A stretch of 64,000 nt of DNA from Pseudomonas sp. PH1b (lineage in GTDB: Bacteria > Pseudomonadota > Gammaproteobacteria > Pseudomonadales > Pseudomonadaceae), in the NCBI RefSeq assembly GCF_000633395.1, contig NZ_AYMU01000011.1:62001-126000 (forward strand), written 5' to 3'. The notes beneath the pieces are model-generated. The model had not been told where the DNA came from, searched no databases, and saw only the letters and a program-made list of their open reading frames with translations. Each line of letters begins with the position of its first letter. Position 1 is the first letter of the stretch. This document shows, piece after piece, positions 16,373-24,338 of this stretch. A program made the translations under genes and the position numbers.

Positions 16373-18546
16373 GGGGCCACCTGCGCGACGATGCGGTAGG
16401 CCGCCTGTTGTTCCGAGGCCTGGTCCGCCAGGGCCTGCTGCAGTACTTGGGGGGTGATCATGCCGCGTTCGATCAGGTGCTCGCCGAGGGAGCCGCGATC
16501 GGCGTCGTAGTCGATCATGGCCTGGTTGAACAGGCTGGGGGGCACCAGGCCGCGCACCTGCAGCAGGTGCCCGACTTGCACCTGGTGCAGGCTGATGCGC
16601 TCCAGCAGGGCTTCGTCATCCTGGTGGCGCTTGAGGGTCTCGAGCATGCGTCGGGTGTCCTCGCTCTGATGCTTGCCGGCGTACCAGTAGCGGATGCCCA
16701 GGGTGACCCGGCCCTGGGGGGCCAGGCGGCAACTCACCGGGCGCTTGAGCTGGCGGCTGATGGCCCCCAGCGAGACCTGGCTGACCGGGTCTTCGGCGGC
16801 CAGGACCAGGGTCTCGCCCTGTTCCTCCACCGGCAGTACGCCGTACTGCACGGCAATCTGCCGCGGCACGCCGGCGATCAGTTGCGGATCGATCTTGAAC
16901 GGGTTCAGGGGCGCCCATGGCAGATCGAATTGTTCGGCCAGTTCCTGCACCAGCTGGGTCGTGTCGATGTAACCGCGCAGCAGCAGTTCGCGCCCCAGGC
17001 GCCGGCGTACCGGGCTGGTGATCGCGGCTTCGAGCTGCTCTTCGGTGAGCAGGCCCTTGTCCACCAGGCGGTGGCCCAGGGGGCTGCGCTGGGCCTTGGT
17101 CAGGGCGGGGAACTCATGGGTGGTCTTGTCCCAGGCCACGCGCCGCGAGTCGCCCATCTGCAGTACTTGGCGCAGGGCCCGCAGGTTGGCGAAGAAGTTG
17201 ACGAAGTTGCTCCACATCATCCGTGGCGCCGACAGCAGGCCCTGCACCACACCGTAGAACCGGGTGACGAACCAGGCCCGCTGGAACAGCCGGTTGAGCA
17301 GCATCAGGCCGTTGAGCCAGAGCAGCGCCGCCAGCAGCGGGCTGTCGGCAAGAATCGACTGGAAGCGCCAGGCGTCGGGGGACAGTACGGTGATCAGCCA
17401 CATGCTCAGCAGCACCAGGAACAGCAGGTTCACCAGGAAGCTCAGCAGGTAGGCGATCAGGCCCCGGCGGTCGCGCCAGAGAAAGTAGTTGAGCAGGCCC
17501 TTGCGGCTCCAGCCCAGGTTGGTGGTGCCCTGGAACACGATGCCGACGATCCATCGCGACTTCTGCCGGACGGCGTGCTGCCAGTCCCGGGGGAAGTGCT
17601 CGCGCACGCAGATCACCTGGGCAAAGCGGCGGTCCATGCCCGGCACCCATTGGTAGTCCAGGGCCAGTTTCGGATCGCTGATGGAGTAGCGGGCGAAGAT
17701 GCACTTCATGCCTTTTTGCTTCAGGCGAAAGCCGATGTCGTAGTCCTCGGTCAGGCTCTGCACGTCGAAGGCGATGCCGTCGCCGTCTTCCAGCAGGGCG
17801 CTGATGGCCCGGCGGCTGAAGCAGGTGCCGACCCCGGCGCTGGGCACCTGCCCGGTCAGGGCCTCGCGCACGATCACGTCCTTGCCGTGGTTCTCGGCGA
17901 ACTCGTCGACGTAGTGCCCGGCGGTGAAGCCTTGCCACGCCGGAGCGTAGGGGTAGACCGGGATCTGGATCAGGTCTTTGTTGGGCAGCAGGTAGTTGTA
18001 CAGGCGCAGTTCCATGGGCGAGATCACGTCTTCGGCGTCATGCAGGATGAAGCCGGCGAACTCGATCCGGGCCTCGTTCTGAAAGCGCAGGATGGCGTCG
18101 ATGATGTTGTTCAGGCAGTCGGCCTTGCTGGTGGGACCGGGGCGTGCGCAGACCACCTTGTGCACGTTGGGGTAGTGCTGGCACACCGCGTCGACGTCGG
18201 CCTGGGTCTCGGCGTCGTTGGGGTAGGTGCCGACGAAGATCTGGTAGTTCTGATAGTCGAGGGTGGAGGCCGCCAGGCGTGCCATCTCGCCCACCACGCC
18301 GACCTCGTTCCAGGCCGGGACCATGATCGCCAGGGGTTTTTCCGGGGTCTCGTAGAGGCGTTTCTCATCCGCCGCCTCGAATTTTTCGTAGATCCGCCAG
18401 CGCCGGATCAGCTTGCGGCCCCAATACACCAGGTCGATGAACAGGTCATCCAGGCCCAGCAGGAACATCAGCAGGGCCAGGGTGATCGCCAGGTACTTGA
18501 GGCCGTAGAGGATATAGATGAAGACATCGATCAAGCCCAGACTCAT
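16369..18546 (-). CDS. nfrB: NfrB-type processive glycosyltransferase with c-di-GMP-binding MshEN region
   Basis: This is a 725-aa inner membrane GT2 synthase. One N-terminal transmembrane segment (about 10-30) precedes a cytoplasmic catalytic domain with HDAED (169-173), TED (266-268) and QKSRW (328-332), the D/D/D/QxxRW set of processive polysaccharide synthases. Two or three transmembrane helices follow (about 362-420). The C-terminal part has three MshEN-like repeats with LGxxLxxxGxIxxxxL character at 490-509, 516-535 and 687-706; MshEN modules bind c-di-GMP. In E. coli NfrB polymerises N-acetylmannosamine from UDP-ManNAc and is switched on by c-di-GMP. The wecB-like gene immediately upstream (4-nt overlap) would provide UDP-ManNAc. 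The same product here is inference from that gene set. Confidence 0.9.
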   Translation of the reverse strand: MSLGLIDVFIYILYGLKYLAITLALLMFLLGLDDLFIDLVYWGRKLIRRWRIYEKFEAADEKRLYETPEKPLAIMVPAWNEVGVVGEMARLAASTLDYQNYQIFVGTYPNDAETQADVDAVCQHYPNVHKVVCARPGPTSKADCLNNIIDAILRFQNEARIEFAGFILHDAEDVISPMELRLYNYLLPNKDLIQIPVYPYAPAWQGFTAGHYVDEFAENHGKDVIVREALTGQVPSAGVGTCFSRRAISALLEDGDGIAFDVQSLTEDYDIGFRLKQKGMKCIFARYSISDPKLALDYQWVPGMDRRFAQVICVREHFPRDWQHAVRQKSRWIVGIVFQGTTNLGWSRKGLLNYFLWRDRRGLIAYLLSFLVNLLFLVLLSMWLITVLSPDAWRFQSILADSPLLAALLWLNGLMLLNRLFQRAWFVTRFYGVVQGLLSAPRMMWSNFVNFFANLRALRQVLQMGDSRRVAWDKTTHEFPALTKAQRSPLGHRLVDKGLLTEEQLEAAITSPVRRRLGRELLLRGYIDTTQLVQELAEQFDLPWAPLNPFKIDPQLIAGVPRQIAVQYGVLPVEEQGETLVLAAEDPVSQVSLGAISRQLKRPVSCRLAPQGRVTLGIRYWYAGKHQSEDTRRMLETLKRHQDDEALLERISLHQVQVGHLLQVRGLVPPSLFNQAMIDYDADRGSLGEHLIERGMITPQVLQQALADQASEQQAAYRIVAQVAP

Positions 18547-19694
18547 GCCGGGTCACGCGCAGGCTGAGCCTCCAGCCAGGAGCACAGCCGACGGGCGATG
18601 CGTTCGCTGGCGTGGCCATCGCCGTAGGGGCTGTGCACGCGGCTCATGCGGGCATACACCTGGGGATCGTCCAGCAGCTCACTGGCGTGGCCCACGATGC
18701 GCTGGTGATCGGTGCCCACCAGCAGCACGGTGCCGCCCTCCAGCACCGACGGCCGTTCGGTGACGTCCCGCAGCACCAGCAGCGGTTTGCCGATGGCCGG
18801 GGCTTCTTCCTGGACCCCGCCGGAGTCGCTGAGGATGAAGTGCGAACGTCCCATCAGCCAGACAAAATGCTGATAGTCCTGGGGCGCTACCAGGTAGATG
18901 TTGGGCTTGTCCGAGAGCAGGCCGTAGACCGCGTTCTGCACCTGGGGGTTGAGGTGCACCGGGTACACGAACTGCACGTCCGGGTAGCGCTGGGCCAGGG
19001 TTGCCAGGGCTAGGCAGATATCGCGGAAACCGTCGCCGAAGTTCTCCCGGCGGTGGCCGGTGATCAGTACCATGCGCCGGTTGTCGTCGAGCATCGCCAG
19101 GGGCGAGTCGGCGGCGGGGCGCCAGTGGGTTTGCTGCTGGTGGGTGCGCATCCACAACAGTGCATCGATCACCGTATTGCCCGTGACCTCGATGTTCTCG
19201 GCGCGAACATTTTCCCGCAGCAGGTTGGCTTCGGACTTGGCGGTCGGGGCGAAGTGCAGGTCGGCGATGACGCCGGTCAGGCGCCGGTTGGCCTCCTCGG
19301 GCCAGGGCGCCTTGAGGTTGCCGGTACGCAGGCCGGCCTCGACGTGGCCGATGGGCAGTTGCCGGTTGAAGGCGGCGAGGGCGGCGATAAAGCTGGTGGT
19401 GGTGTCGCCATGGACCAGCACGATGTCCGGTTGCAGGCGCTGGTAGCTGGTGTCCAGGTGGATCAGCAGTTGCTGCGACAGGCCGTTGAGGGTCTGGCCC
19501 TGGGTCATCACTTGCAGGTCCACATCGACTTCGAGCTCGAAGGAGTCGAGCACCTGCTTGAGCATTTCCCGGTGCTGGCCGGTGGAACAGATGTGCAACT
19601 CGATACCTGGCCAGTTGCGCAGCACCCGGGCCAATGGCGCCATCTTGATCGCCTCAGGACGCGTACCGAAAACCATCATGACTTTGAAAGGCAT
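18543..19694 (-). CDS. wecB: UDP-N-acetylglucosamine 2-epimerase (non-hydrolysing)
   Basis: This 383-aa enzyme interconverts UDP-GlcNAc and UDP-ManNAc. Family motifs are clear: GTRPEAIKMAP at residues 10-20, VHGDTTTS, GHVEAGLRTG, PEEANRRL, TGHRREN and SDSGGVQEEAP. A strong ribosome site (AGGAGG) lies just upstream of the ATG. It is the promoter-proximal gene of the Nfr operon and its stop overlaps the nfrB start. Its placement suggests a dedicated precursor supply for the NfrB product rather than O-antigen or enterobacterial common antigen. A second, housekeeping copy elsewhere in the genome is possible but not visible. Confidence 0.92.
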   Translation of the reverse strand: MPFKVMMVFGTRPEAIKMAPLARVLRNWPGIELHICSTGQHREMLKQVLDSFELEVDVDLQVMTQGQTLNGLSQQLLIHLDTSYQRLQPDIVLVHGDTTTSFIAALAAFNRQLPIGHVEAGLRTGNLKAPWPEEANRRLTGVIADLHFAPTAKSEANLLRENVRAENIEVTGNTVIDALLWMRTHQQQTHWRPAADSPLAMLDDNRRMVLITGHRRENFGDGFRDICLALATLAQRYPDVQFVYPVHLNPQVQNAVYGLLSDKPNIYLVAPQDYQHFVWLMGRSHFILSDSGGVQEEAPAIGKPLLVLRDVTERPSVLEGGTVLLVGTDHQRIVGHASELLDDPQVYARMSRVHSPYGDGHASERIARRLCSWLEAQPARDPA

Positions 19695-20084
19695 GTATCC
19701 CCTCCTGGGATTGTGATAACCGGACCTGACCTTGAATGAAAGCAGTGAGAATCACTCTTGTCCAACCAGGGGCGAAGGCTGTGACATCGCTCAAATGCGC
19801 GGTTATCGGGAAAAGGGGGTCTGGCATTGACCTGGGCGTCAAGTTCCTCGAACGGCGGAGAAACCCTGGGCAAAATGCAAAATCATGTTGCGGTGTCGGG
19901 TTGTTCGACAAGAATGCCTGGATGGTTTTTCGCCACAAAATTGACGATATTGCCATTTGTCGGTAGGTCTAAAATCCAGATCAAGGACTGGTGTCAAAAT
20001 GACGTCGCTTGCTGTTAAAATGCGCGCCATGACTCACCCCTAGAGTGAGTGTTTTGATGACTGCCTAGTTCGTGGAGTATTGCT
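19695..20084. other. Intergenic region upstream of the Nfr operon, with a hairpin
   Basis: This 390-bp region holds the minus-strand promoter and leader of the wecB-nfrB-nfrA operon and, on the plus strand, the start region of a 28-codon gene. It is AT-richer than its surroundings. A short inverted repeat ACTCAC / GTGAGT (20032-20037 and 20045-20050, 7-nt loop) lies 34 bp before that small gene and a TAAAAT hexamer is at 20016-20021. I recognise no operator or riboswitch, and no longer open frame with a ribosome site. Confidence 0.4.
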
Positions 20085-20171
20085 GTGGGTCGTGCTTTAG
20101 CGGTGTATGTAGTGGGAATGGCCTTGGTGCTGGCGTGCTTTGCCTGGGCGATGGCGACTGTCTACAGTTGA
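20085..20171 (+). CDS. Predicted 28-aa single-pass membrane peptide
   Basis: This is a very short gene that begins with GTG, preceded by GGAG at a 7-nt spacing (20074-20077). The product is 28 residues, almost entirely one hydrophobic helix (AVYVVGMALVLACFAWAMA) with an arginine at position 3 and a short polar end TVYS. Such a layout fits a small integral membrane protein. It lies divergent from the Nfr operon and before a convergent P-loop gene. No family was recognised. Support is the ribosome site, the helix and the AT-rich upstream region; conservation was not tested. Confidence 0.5.
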   Translation: MGRALAVYVVGMALVLACFAWAMATVYS

Positions 20172-20228
20172 GCCCCCCGTAGCGTCCAGGCCTTTCCCGG
20201 ACCGCTGTTCAGCGGTCCTTCAGCGGTG

Positions 20229-20771
20229 TCAGTCCCGGCCCATGATCCGCAGGGCCTGGTCGAGTAATTCATCCTTCGATCGACTGCCGTCCAGGCGCTC
20301 CCAGGGCTGCTGCAATTGCGCCAGCCAGGCGTTGTGCCGTGGGCGGCTGCGGCCGGCCCGGGTGCCGCTGTCATAGGCCGCCGCCCATTGCAGAAACGCC
20401 AGGTGCTGGGAGTGCATGTCGCCCCCGGGCAGGATGCGCGGGCCGAAGCGTTGCCGCTCCCGGGCAGCGATGCGTTGCAGGCGCAGCGCTGTCGGGGTGT
20501 CCAGGTACAGCACCCAGTCGGCCCTGGCGATGATGGCGTCGCCCCAGCCATCCATCGAACCCGACACCACCCAGGGCACCTCGCCCAGGGCTGCGTGCAG
20601 GCGCTCCAGGCGTTCCTCGGGCGGGCGTGCTTGTGTGAAGGGCGGATCGCTGGGAATCCAGTAGTGCTCATCGACATCGACGTGGGGCAGGTCTAGGTGC
20701 CGGGCCAGGGCGCTGCCGAGGGTGCTGACGCCGGCGCCCGAGGCACCGATCAGATAGATCCGTGGTTTCAA
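20229..20771 (-). CDS. P-loop NTPase / adenylate kinase-like protein
   Basis: This 180-aa protein has an N-terminal Walker A loop GASGAGVST (residues 9-17), a VDVDEHYW stretch and VVSGSMDGWG, the pattern of small AAA_18/shikimate-kinase-like nucleoside kinases. The substrate is unknown. The C-terminus (SRSKDELLDQALRIMGRD) fits the end of the fold. It follows the LysR gene on the same strand after 58 nt and may be co-transcribed with it, but no functional link is evident. Confidence 0.75.
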   Translation of the reverse strand: MKPRIYLIGASGAGVSTLGSALARHLDLPHVDVDEHYWIPSDPPFTQARPPEERLERLHAALGEVPWVVSGSMDGWGDAIIARADWVLYLDTPTALRLQRIAARERQRFGPRILPGGDMHSQHLAFLQWAAAYDSGTRAGRSRPRHNAWLAQLQQPWERLDGSRSKDELLDQALRIMGRD

Positions 20772-20829
20772 CGCAGTTCCTCCTGAACCAGAAAGGCGGG
20801 ATGACGGGCCGCTGCCCCGTGCAGGTGTT

Positions 20830-21750
20830 TCAGGCCCGCCCTGGCGCGGGCAGATCCCGCTCGGCCGCCTGGGCCTGGAACCAGTTCAGGACGGTTTCGC
20901 AGGCCGGGTGCGCGGCGCCGCTGTCGCGCAGCCACAGGGCATAGACCCCGCCGGTCTTCAGCGCTTGGCCGAAGGGAATCAGCAGGCTGCCCCGGGCAAT
21001 CGAGTCCTGGGCCAGGATCAGGTCGGTCATCGCCACCCCCAGCCCCCGGGCAGCGGCGTCCAGGGCCAGGTCGTCGAGGTTGAACAGCAGGTGCTTGTAG
21101 CTGCGGGGCCTCTGGTCGTCCTGGGCCTGCAGCCAGGCGGTCCATTCCTGGCGGCTGGTGGAGCCGTGGATCAGTGCGTGCCCGGCCAGCTCTTCCAGGG
21201 AGCGCGGCGGTAATTGCCCGTCACTGAGTTGCGGCGCGCACACCGGCACCAGGTATTCGTCGAACAGTGGGGTCAGCGGCCGTTCGTCCAGGCCTTCCGG
21301 CAGGTACAGCACGTAGGCGTCGCAATCGCCGCTGGGGTCCACCATGGCCCCGCCCACGGTCTCGATCGACAGGCACAGCCCGGGGTTGGCGGCGTAGAAA
21401 CCGCTGAGCCTGGGCAACAGCCAGCGCACCGCCAGGGAAACAAAGATGCGGATGCGAAACGGCCGGTCCAGGGGCGCCGGGGCCAGGCGTTCCTGCAAGG
21501 CGCCGAGGGACCTGAGGACCTGCGTGGCCACGTTGCAGACATCGCGCCCCGAGTCTGTCAGCGAGACCCGGCGACTGCTGCGTTCGAACAGGCTGGCGCC
21601 GTAGTGCTCCTCCAGTTGCTGGATCTGCCGGCTCACCGCGCTCTGGGTCAGGTGCAGGCGCGCCGCAGACTCGGTGAAACTGTGGGTCTGGGCCACGCTG
21701 ACCAGGGTTTGCAGGGCCTGCAACGAGGGCAGTCGAAGAGGGTTATCCAT
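20830..21750 (-). CDS. LysR-family transcriptional regulator
   Basis: This LysR-type regulator of 306 aa has an N-terminal winged helix-turn-helix (FTESAARLHLTQSAVSRQIQQLE, about residues 25-47) and a GcvA-like effector domain. It is divergent from the FAD oxidoreductase at 21887, with 136 bp between them. This is the usual arrangement for a LysR protein that controls the adjacent catabolic genes, here two FAD-dependent amine/amino-acid oxidases and a polyamine-type binding protein. The inducer cannot be told. Confidence 0.9.
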   Translation of the reverse strand: MDNPLRLPSLQALQTLVSVAQTHSFTESAARLHLTQSAVSRQIQQLEEHYGASLFERSSRRVSLTDSGRDVCNVATQVLRSLGALQERLAPAPLDRPFRIRIFVSLAVRWLLPRLSGFYAANPGLCLSIETVGGAMVDPSGDCDAYVLYLPEGLDERPLTPLFDEYLVPVCAPQLSDGQLPPRSLEELAGHALIHGSTSRQEWTAWLQAQDDQRPRSYKHLLFNLDDLALDAAARGLGVAMTDLILAQDSIARGSLLIPFGQALKTGGVYALWLRDSGAAHPACETVLNWFQAQAAERDLPAPGRA

Positions 21751-21886
21751 GCGTTTTCCGAATAGATGGATGAATTAATAACGTTCGAAATGAAGCCGTC
21801 ATATCCCTAGATTGTAGGCATGTGGCGCCGGATTGAATGTTCTGTTGAATGCTCCCGGCGCATGGATTGTGCAGGAGTGACAGGCT

Positions 21887-23188
21887 TTGAACAATGTATG
21901 TGGCTGGATCGCCCTGGCGGGGCAGACTCCCCAGCGGCCAACCCTCAAGGGCCTCCAGAAAGCCGACTGGCTGATCATTGGCGGTGGCATTACCGGCCTC
22001 TCGGCGGCCCACGCCCTGGCGCGGATGTTTCCCCAGCAGCGCATCGTCCTGCTGGATCGCCAACGGGCGGCCCAGGGCGCCTCGGCGCGCAACTCGGGGT
22101 TCGTGGTCAGCCATGAGCTGCCCGGGGCCGACGAATTGCTCGGTCGACCCGGGCATCAGGCCTATCTGTTGGCCTGTGGAATCGGCGTTGCTGCCGGTGA
22201 AGAGGTGCGCCAACGCATTGACGAATTGGGCATTGAATGCGAGTTCGACGCGGGCGGCTATCACTTTGCCGTGCACCAGCCCCAGCACCTGCAGGACAGC
22301 AGCGCCCGGGTCGCCACCCTGAATGCGGCGGGCGCCCAGGCCCGGTATCTGGAAGGCGCGGCCTTGCAGCAGCGCCTGGGCAGCGGCTTCTACCAGCGGG
22401 CCATCCACTGCGCCGGCGGTAACGCGCTGTTGCAGCCGGCCAAGTACGTCAAGGGCCTGCTGGAGCGCCTGCCGGAACGCCTGGCGGTGTTCGAGAACAG
22501 CCCGGTGCAGGACCTGCAGCCCCTGGCGGGCCGGGGCTGGCGGGCCACCACCGGGGAGGGCGAGATCCAGGCGTCCCAGGTGCTGGCCTGTGTCGGCGCC
22601 TTCCTGCCCCGGGTCGGGGTCCGGCACAGCGCTACTTTCCCCCTGGAACTGAGCGCCAGCATCACCCGGCCCCTGCACCAGGAGCACTGGCAACAGCTGC
22701 TGGATGAGCAGGGCTGGGGCGTGCTCTCCACCTTGCCCGGGGCGGCCACGGTGCGCCTGTTGCCGGGGCGCCGCTTGCTGATGCGCAACACCGTTGAATA
22801 TCGCCAGCGCGACCTCGGCCCGGCGCAGTTGGCGGTACGCCGCCAGGAACACCTGCGGGGCCTGCAAAAGCGCTTTCCCGGCATCACCGACGCCGACCTG
22901 CAATACACCTGGACCGGGCACCTGAGCGGCACCCGCTCCGGCGAGCCGTACTTCAGCCGGGTTGCCCCAGGCCTGCACGCGGTGGCCGGCTGCAATGGCT
23001 CGGGGGTGGCCCGGGGCACCCTGTGGGGCCGGCTGCTGGCGGAAATGGCCGCCGGCTGCGACTCCTCGCTGCTGCGGGACGTGCTGTCCCAGGCCCGCCC
23101 CGGCTACCTGCCGCCGCGACCGTTTTTCGACATTGGAGCAAGCTTGCGCATGGGCTGGGAAGTGCAGCGCGCGCGACACGAGCGTTAA
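21887..23188 (+). CDS. FAD-dependent oxidoreductase (DAO family), amine/gamma-glutamylputrescine oxidase-like
   Basis: This is a 433-aa flavoprotein of the D-amino acid oxidase/PuuB group. The dinucleotide-binding motif IIGGGITGLSAAHAL is at about residues 30-44, and ASARNSGFV is the family's FAD contact segment. The C-terminal HAVAGCNGSGVARGT closes the FAD site. Translation starts at TTG 21887, with AGGAG 9 nt upstream; no in-frame ATG gives a full N-terminus. Close relatives oxidise gamma-glutamylputrescine or other amines. The next gene is a PotD/PotF-like binding protein, which supports an amine substrate, but the substrate itself is not determined. Confidence 0.8.
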   Translation: MNNVCGWIALAGQTPQRPTLKGLQKADWLIIGGGITGLSAAHALARMFPQQRIVLLDRQRAAQGASARNSGFVVSHELPGADELLGRPGHQAYLLACGIGVAAGEEVRQRIDELGIECEFDAGGYHFAVHQPQHLQDSSARVATLNAAGAQARYLEGAALQQRLGSGFYQRAIHCAGGNALLQPAKYVKGLLERLPERLAVFENSPVQDLQPLAGRGWRATTGEGEIQASQVLACVGAFLPRVGVRHSATFPLELSASITRPLHQEHWQQLLDEQGWGVLSTLPGAATVRLLPGRRLLMRNTVEYRQRDLGPAQLAVRRQEHLRGLQKRFPGITDADLQYTWTGHLSGTRSGEPYFSRVAPGLHAVAGCNGSGVARGTLWGRLLAEMAAGCDSSLLRDVLSQARPGYLPPRPFFDIGASLRMGWEVQRARHER

Positions 23189-23239
23189 CCGTCGCGGCGA
23201 ATAAAACGCCGCAATAATAAGAGCACAGAGGGCGGAAAC

Positions 23240-24328
23240 ATGATTAATCGCACCACTACGGCACTGTTATCCCTGGCCTTGTACGGCGCAAGCGTACACG
23301 CGGCCGAAACGGTGAGCATCGCCAACTGGAGCGGCTACATCGCTCCCGACACCCTGGCCGAGTTCACCCGGCGCAGCGGTATCCAGACCACCTACGACGT
23401 GATCGACAGCAACGAAACCACCGAGGCCAAGCTGATGACTGGCGGCAGCGGCTACGACCTGGCCAGCCCGTCCAATCACTTCCTGCCGCGGCTGATCCAG
23501 GCCGGGGCGATCCAGCCGCTGGACCGGAGCAAGCTGCCCAACTGGAACAACCTCGATCCCAAGCTGATGAAGCTGTTGGAAACCAGCGACCCGGGCAACC
23601 AGTACGGCATCCCCTATATGTGGGTGACCGTGGGCATCGGCTACAACGTCGACAAGATCAAGGCGATCTTCGGTGACACCGACGTCACCCAGTCCTGGCA
23701 GCTGCTGTTCAAGCCGGAGAACATCCAGAAGCTCAAGCAGTGCGGCGTGGCCTTTCTCGACAACCCCACGCAGATGGTGCCCATCACCCTCAATGCCCTG
23801 GGCCTGGACCCCCACAGCGAACAGCCGGCGGACCTGAAAAAGGCCGAAGCGGCGCTGCAGGCGATCCGTCCCTCGATCCTCTATTTCCACCAGGCCAAGT
23901 ACGTCAGCGACCTGGCCAACGGCAACATCTGCGTGGCCGTGGGCTTCAGTGGCGACGTGCTGCAAGCCATGGCCACCGCGCACCAGGCGAAAAGCGGCGT
24001 GAACATCGGCTACAGCATTCCCAAGGAAGGCTCCACCGTGGCCATGGACATGGTGGTGATCCCCAAGGGTGCCCCGCACCTGGACAACGCCTACGCTTAC
24101 CTGAATTACCTGCTGGACCCCAAAGTGATCGCCAACATCAGCAACTTCGTGCAGTACGCCAACGGCAACGCGGCGTCCTTGCCTTACATAGAGCCGCAAT
24201 TGCGCAGCAACCCGGCGGCCTATCCGCCGCAGTCGGTGCTCGACAGCCTGTTCCCGATCAAGACCATGACCCCGGCCGGCATGCGTCTGAGCACCCGCCT
24301 GTGGACACGGGTCGTCAGCGGCACATGA
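23240..24328 (+). CDS. PotD/PotF-type periplasmic polyamine-binding protein
   Basis: This is a periplasmic binding protein of 362 aa with signal peptide MINRTTTALLSLALYGASVHA. The mature start (AETVSIANWSGYIAPDTL) is typical of spermidine/putrescine receptors, as are the SNHFLPRLIQAGAIQPLDRSKLPNW-like segment and the DMVVIPKGAPHLDNAYAYLNYLLD region. It sits between two FAD oxidases and reads in the same direction, so all three are probably one operon. No permease or ATPase genes accompany it in the window, so it must use transport parts encoded elsewhere or act as a sensor. Confidence 0.88.
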   Translation: MINRTTTALLSLALYGASVHAAETVSIANWSGYIAPDTLAEFTRRSGIQTTYDVIDSNETTEAKLMTGGSGYDLASPSNHFLPRLIQAGAIQPLDRSKLPNWNNLDPKLMKLLETSDPGNQYGIPYMWVTVGIGYNVDKIKAIFGDTDVTQSWQLLFKPENIQKLKQCGVAFLDNPTQMVPITLNALGLDPHSEQPADLKKAEAALQAIRPSILYFHQAKYVSDLANGNICVAVGFSGDVLQAMATAHQAKSGVNIGYSIPKEGSTVAMDMVVIPKGAPHLDNAYAYLNYLLDPKVIANISNFVQYANGNAASLPYIEPQLRSNPAAYPPQSVLDSLFPIKTMTPAGMRLSTRLWTRVVSGT

Positions 24329-24338
24329 GGAGCCCGGC

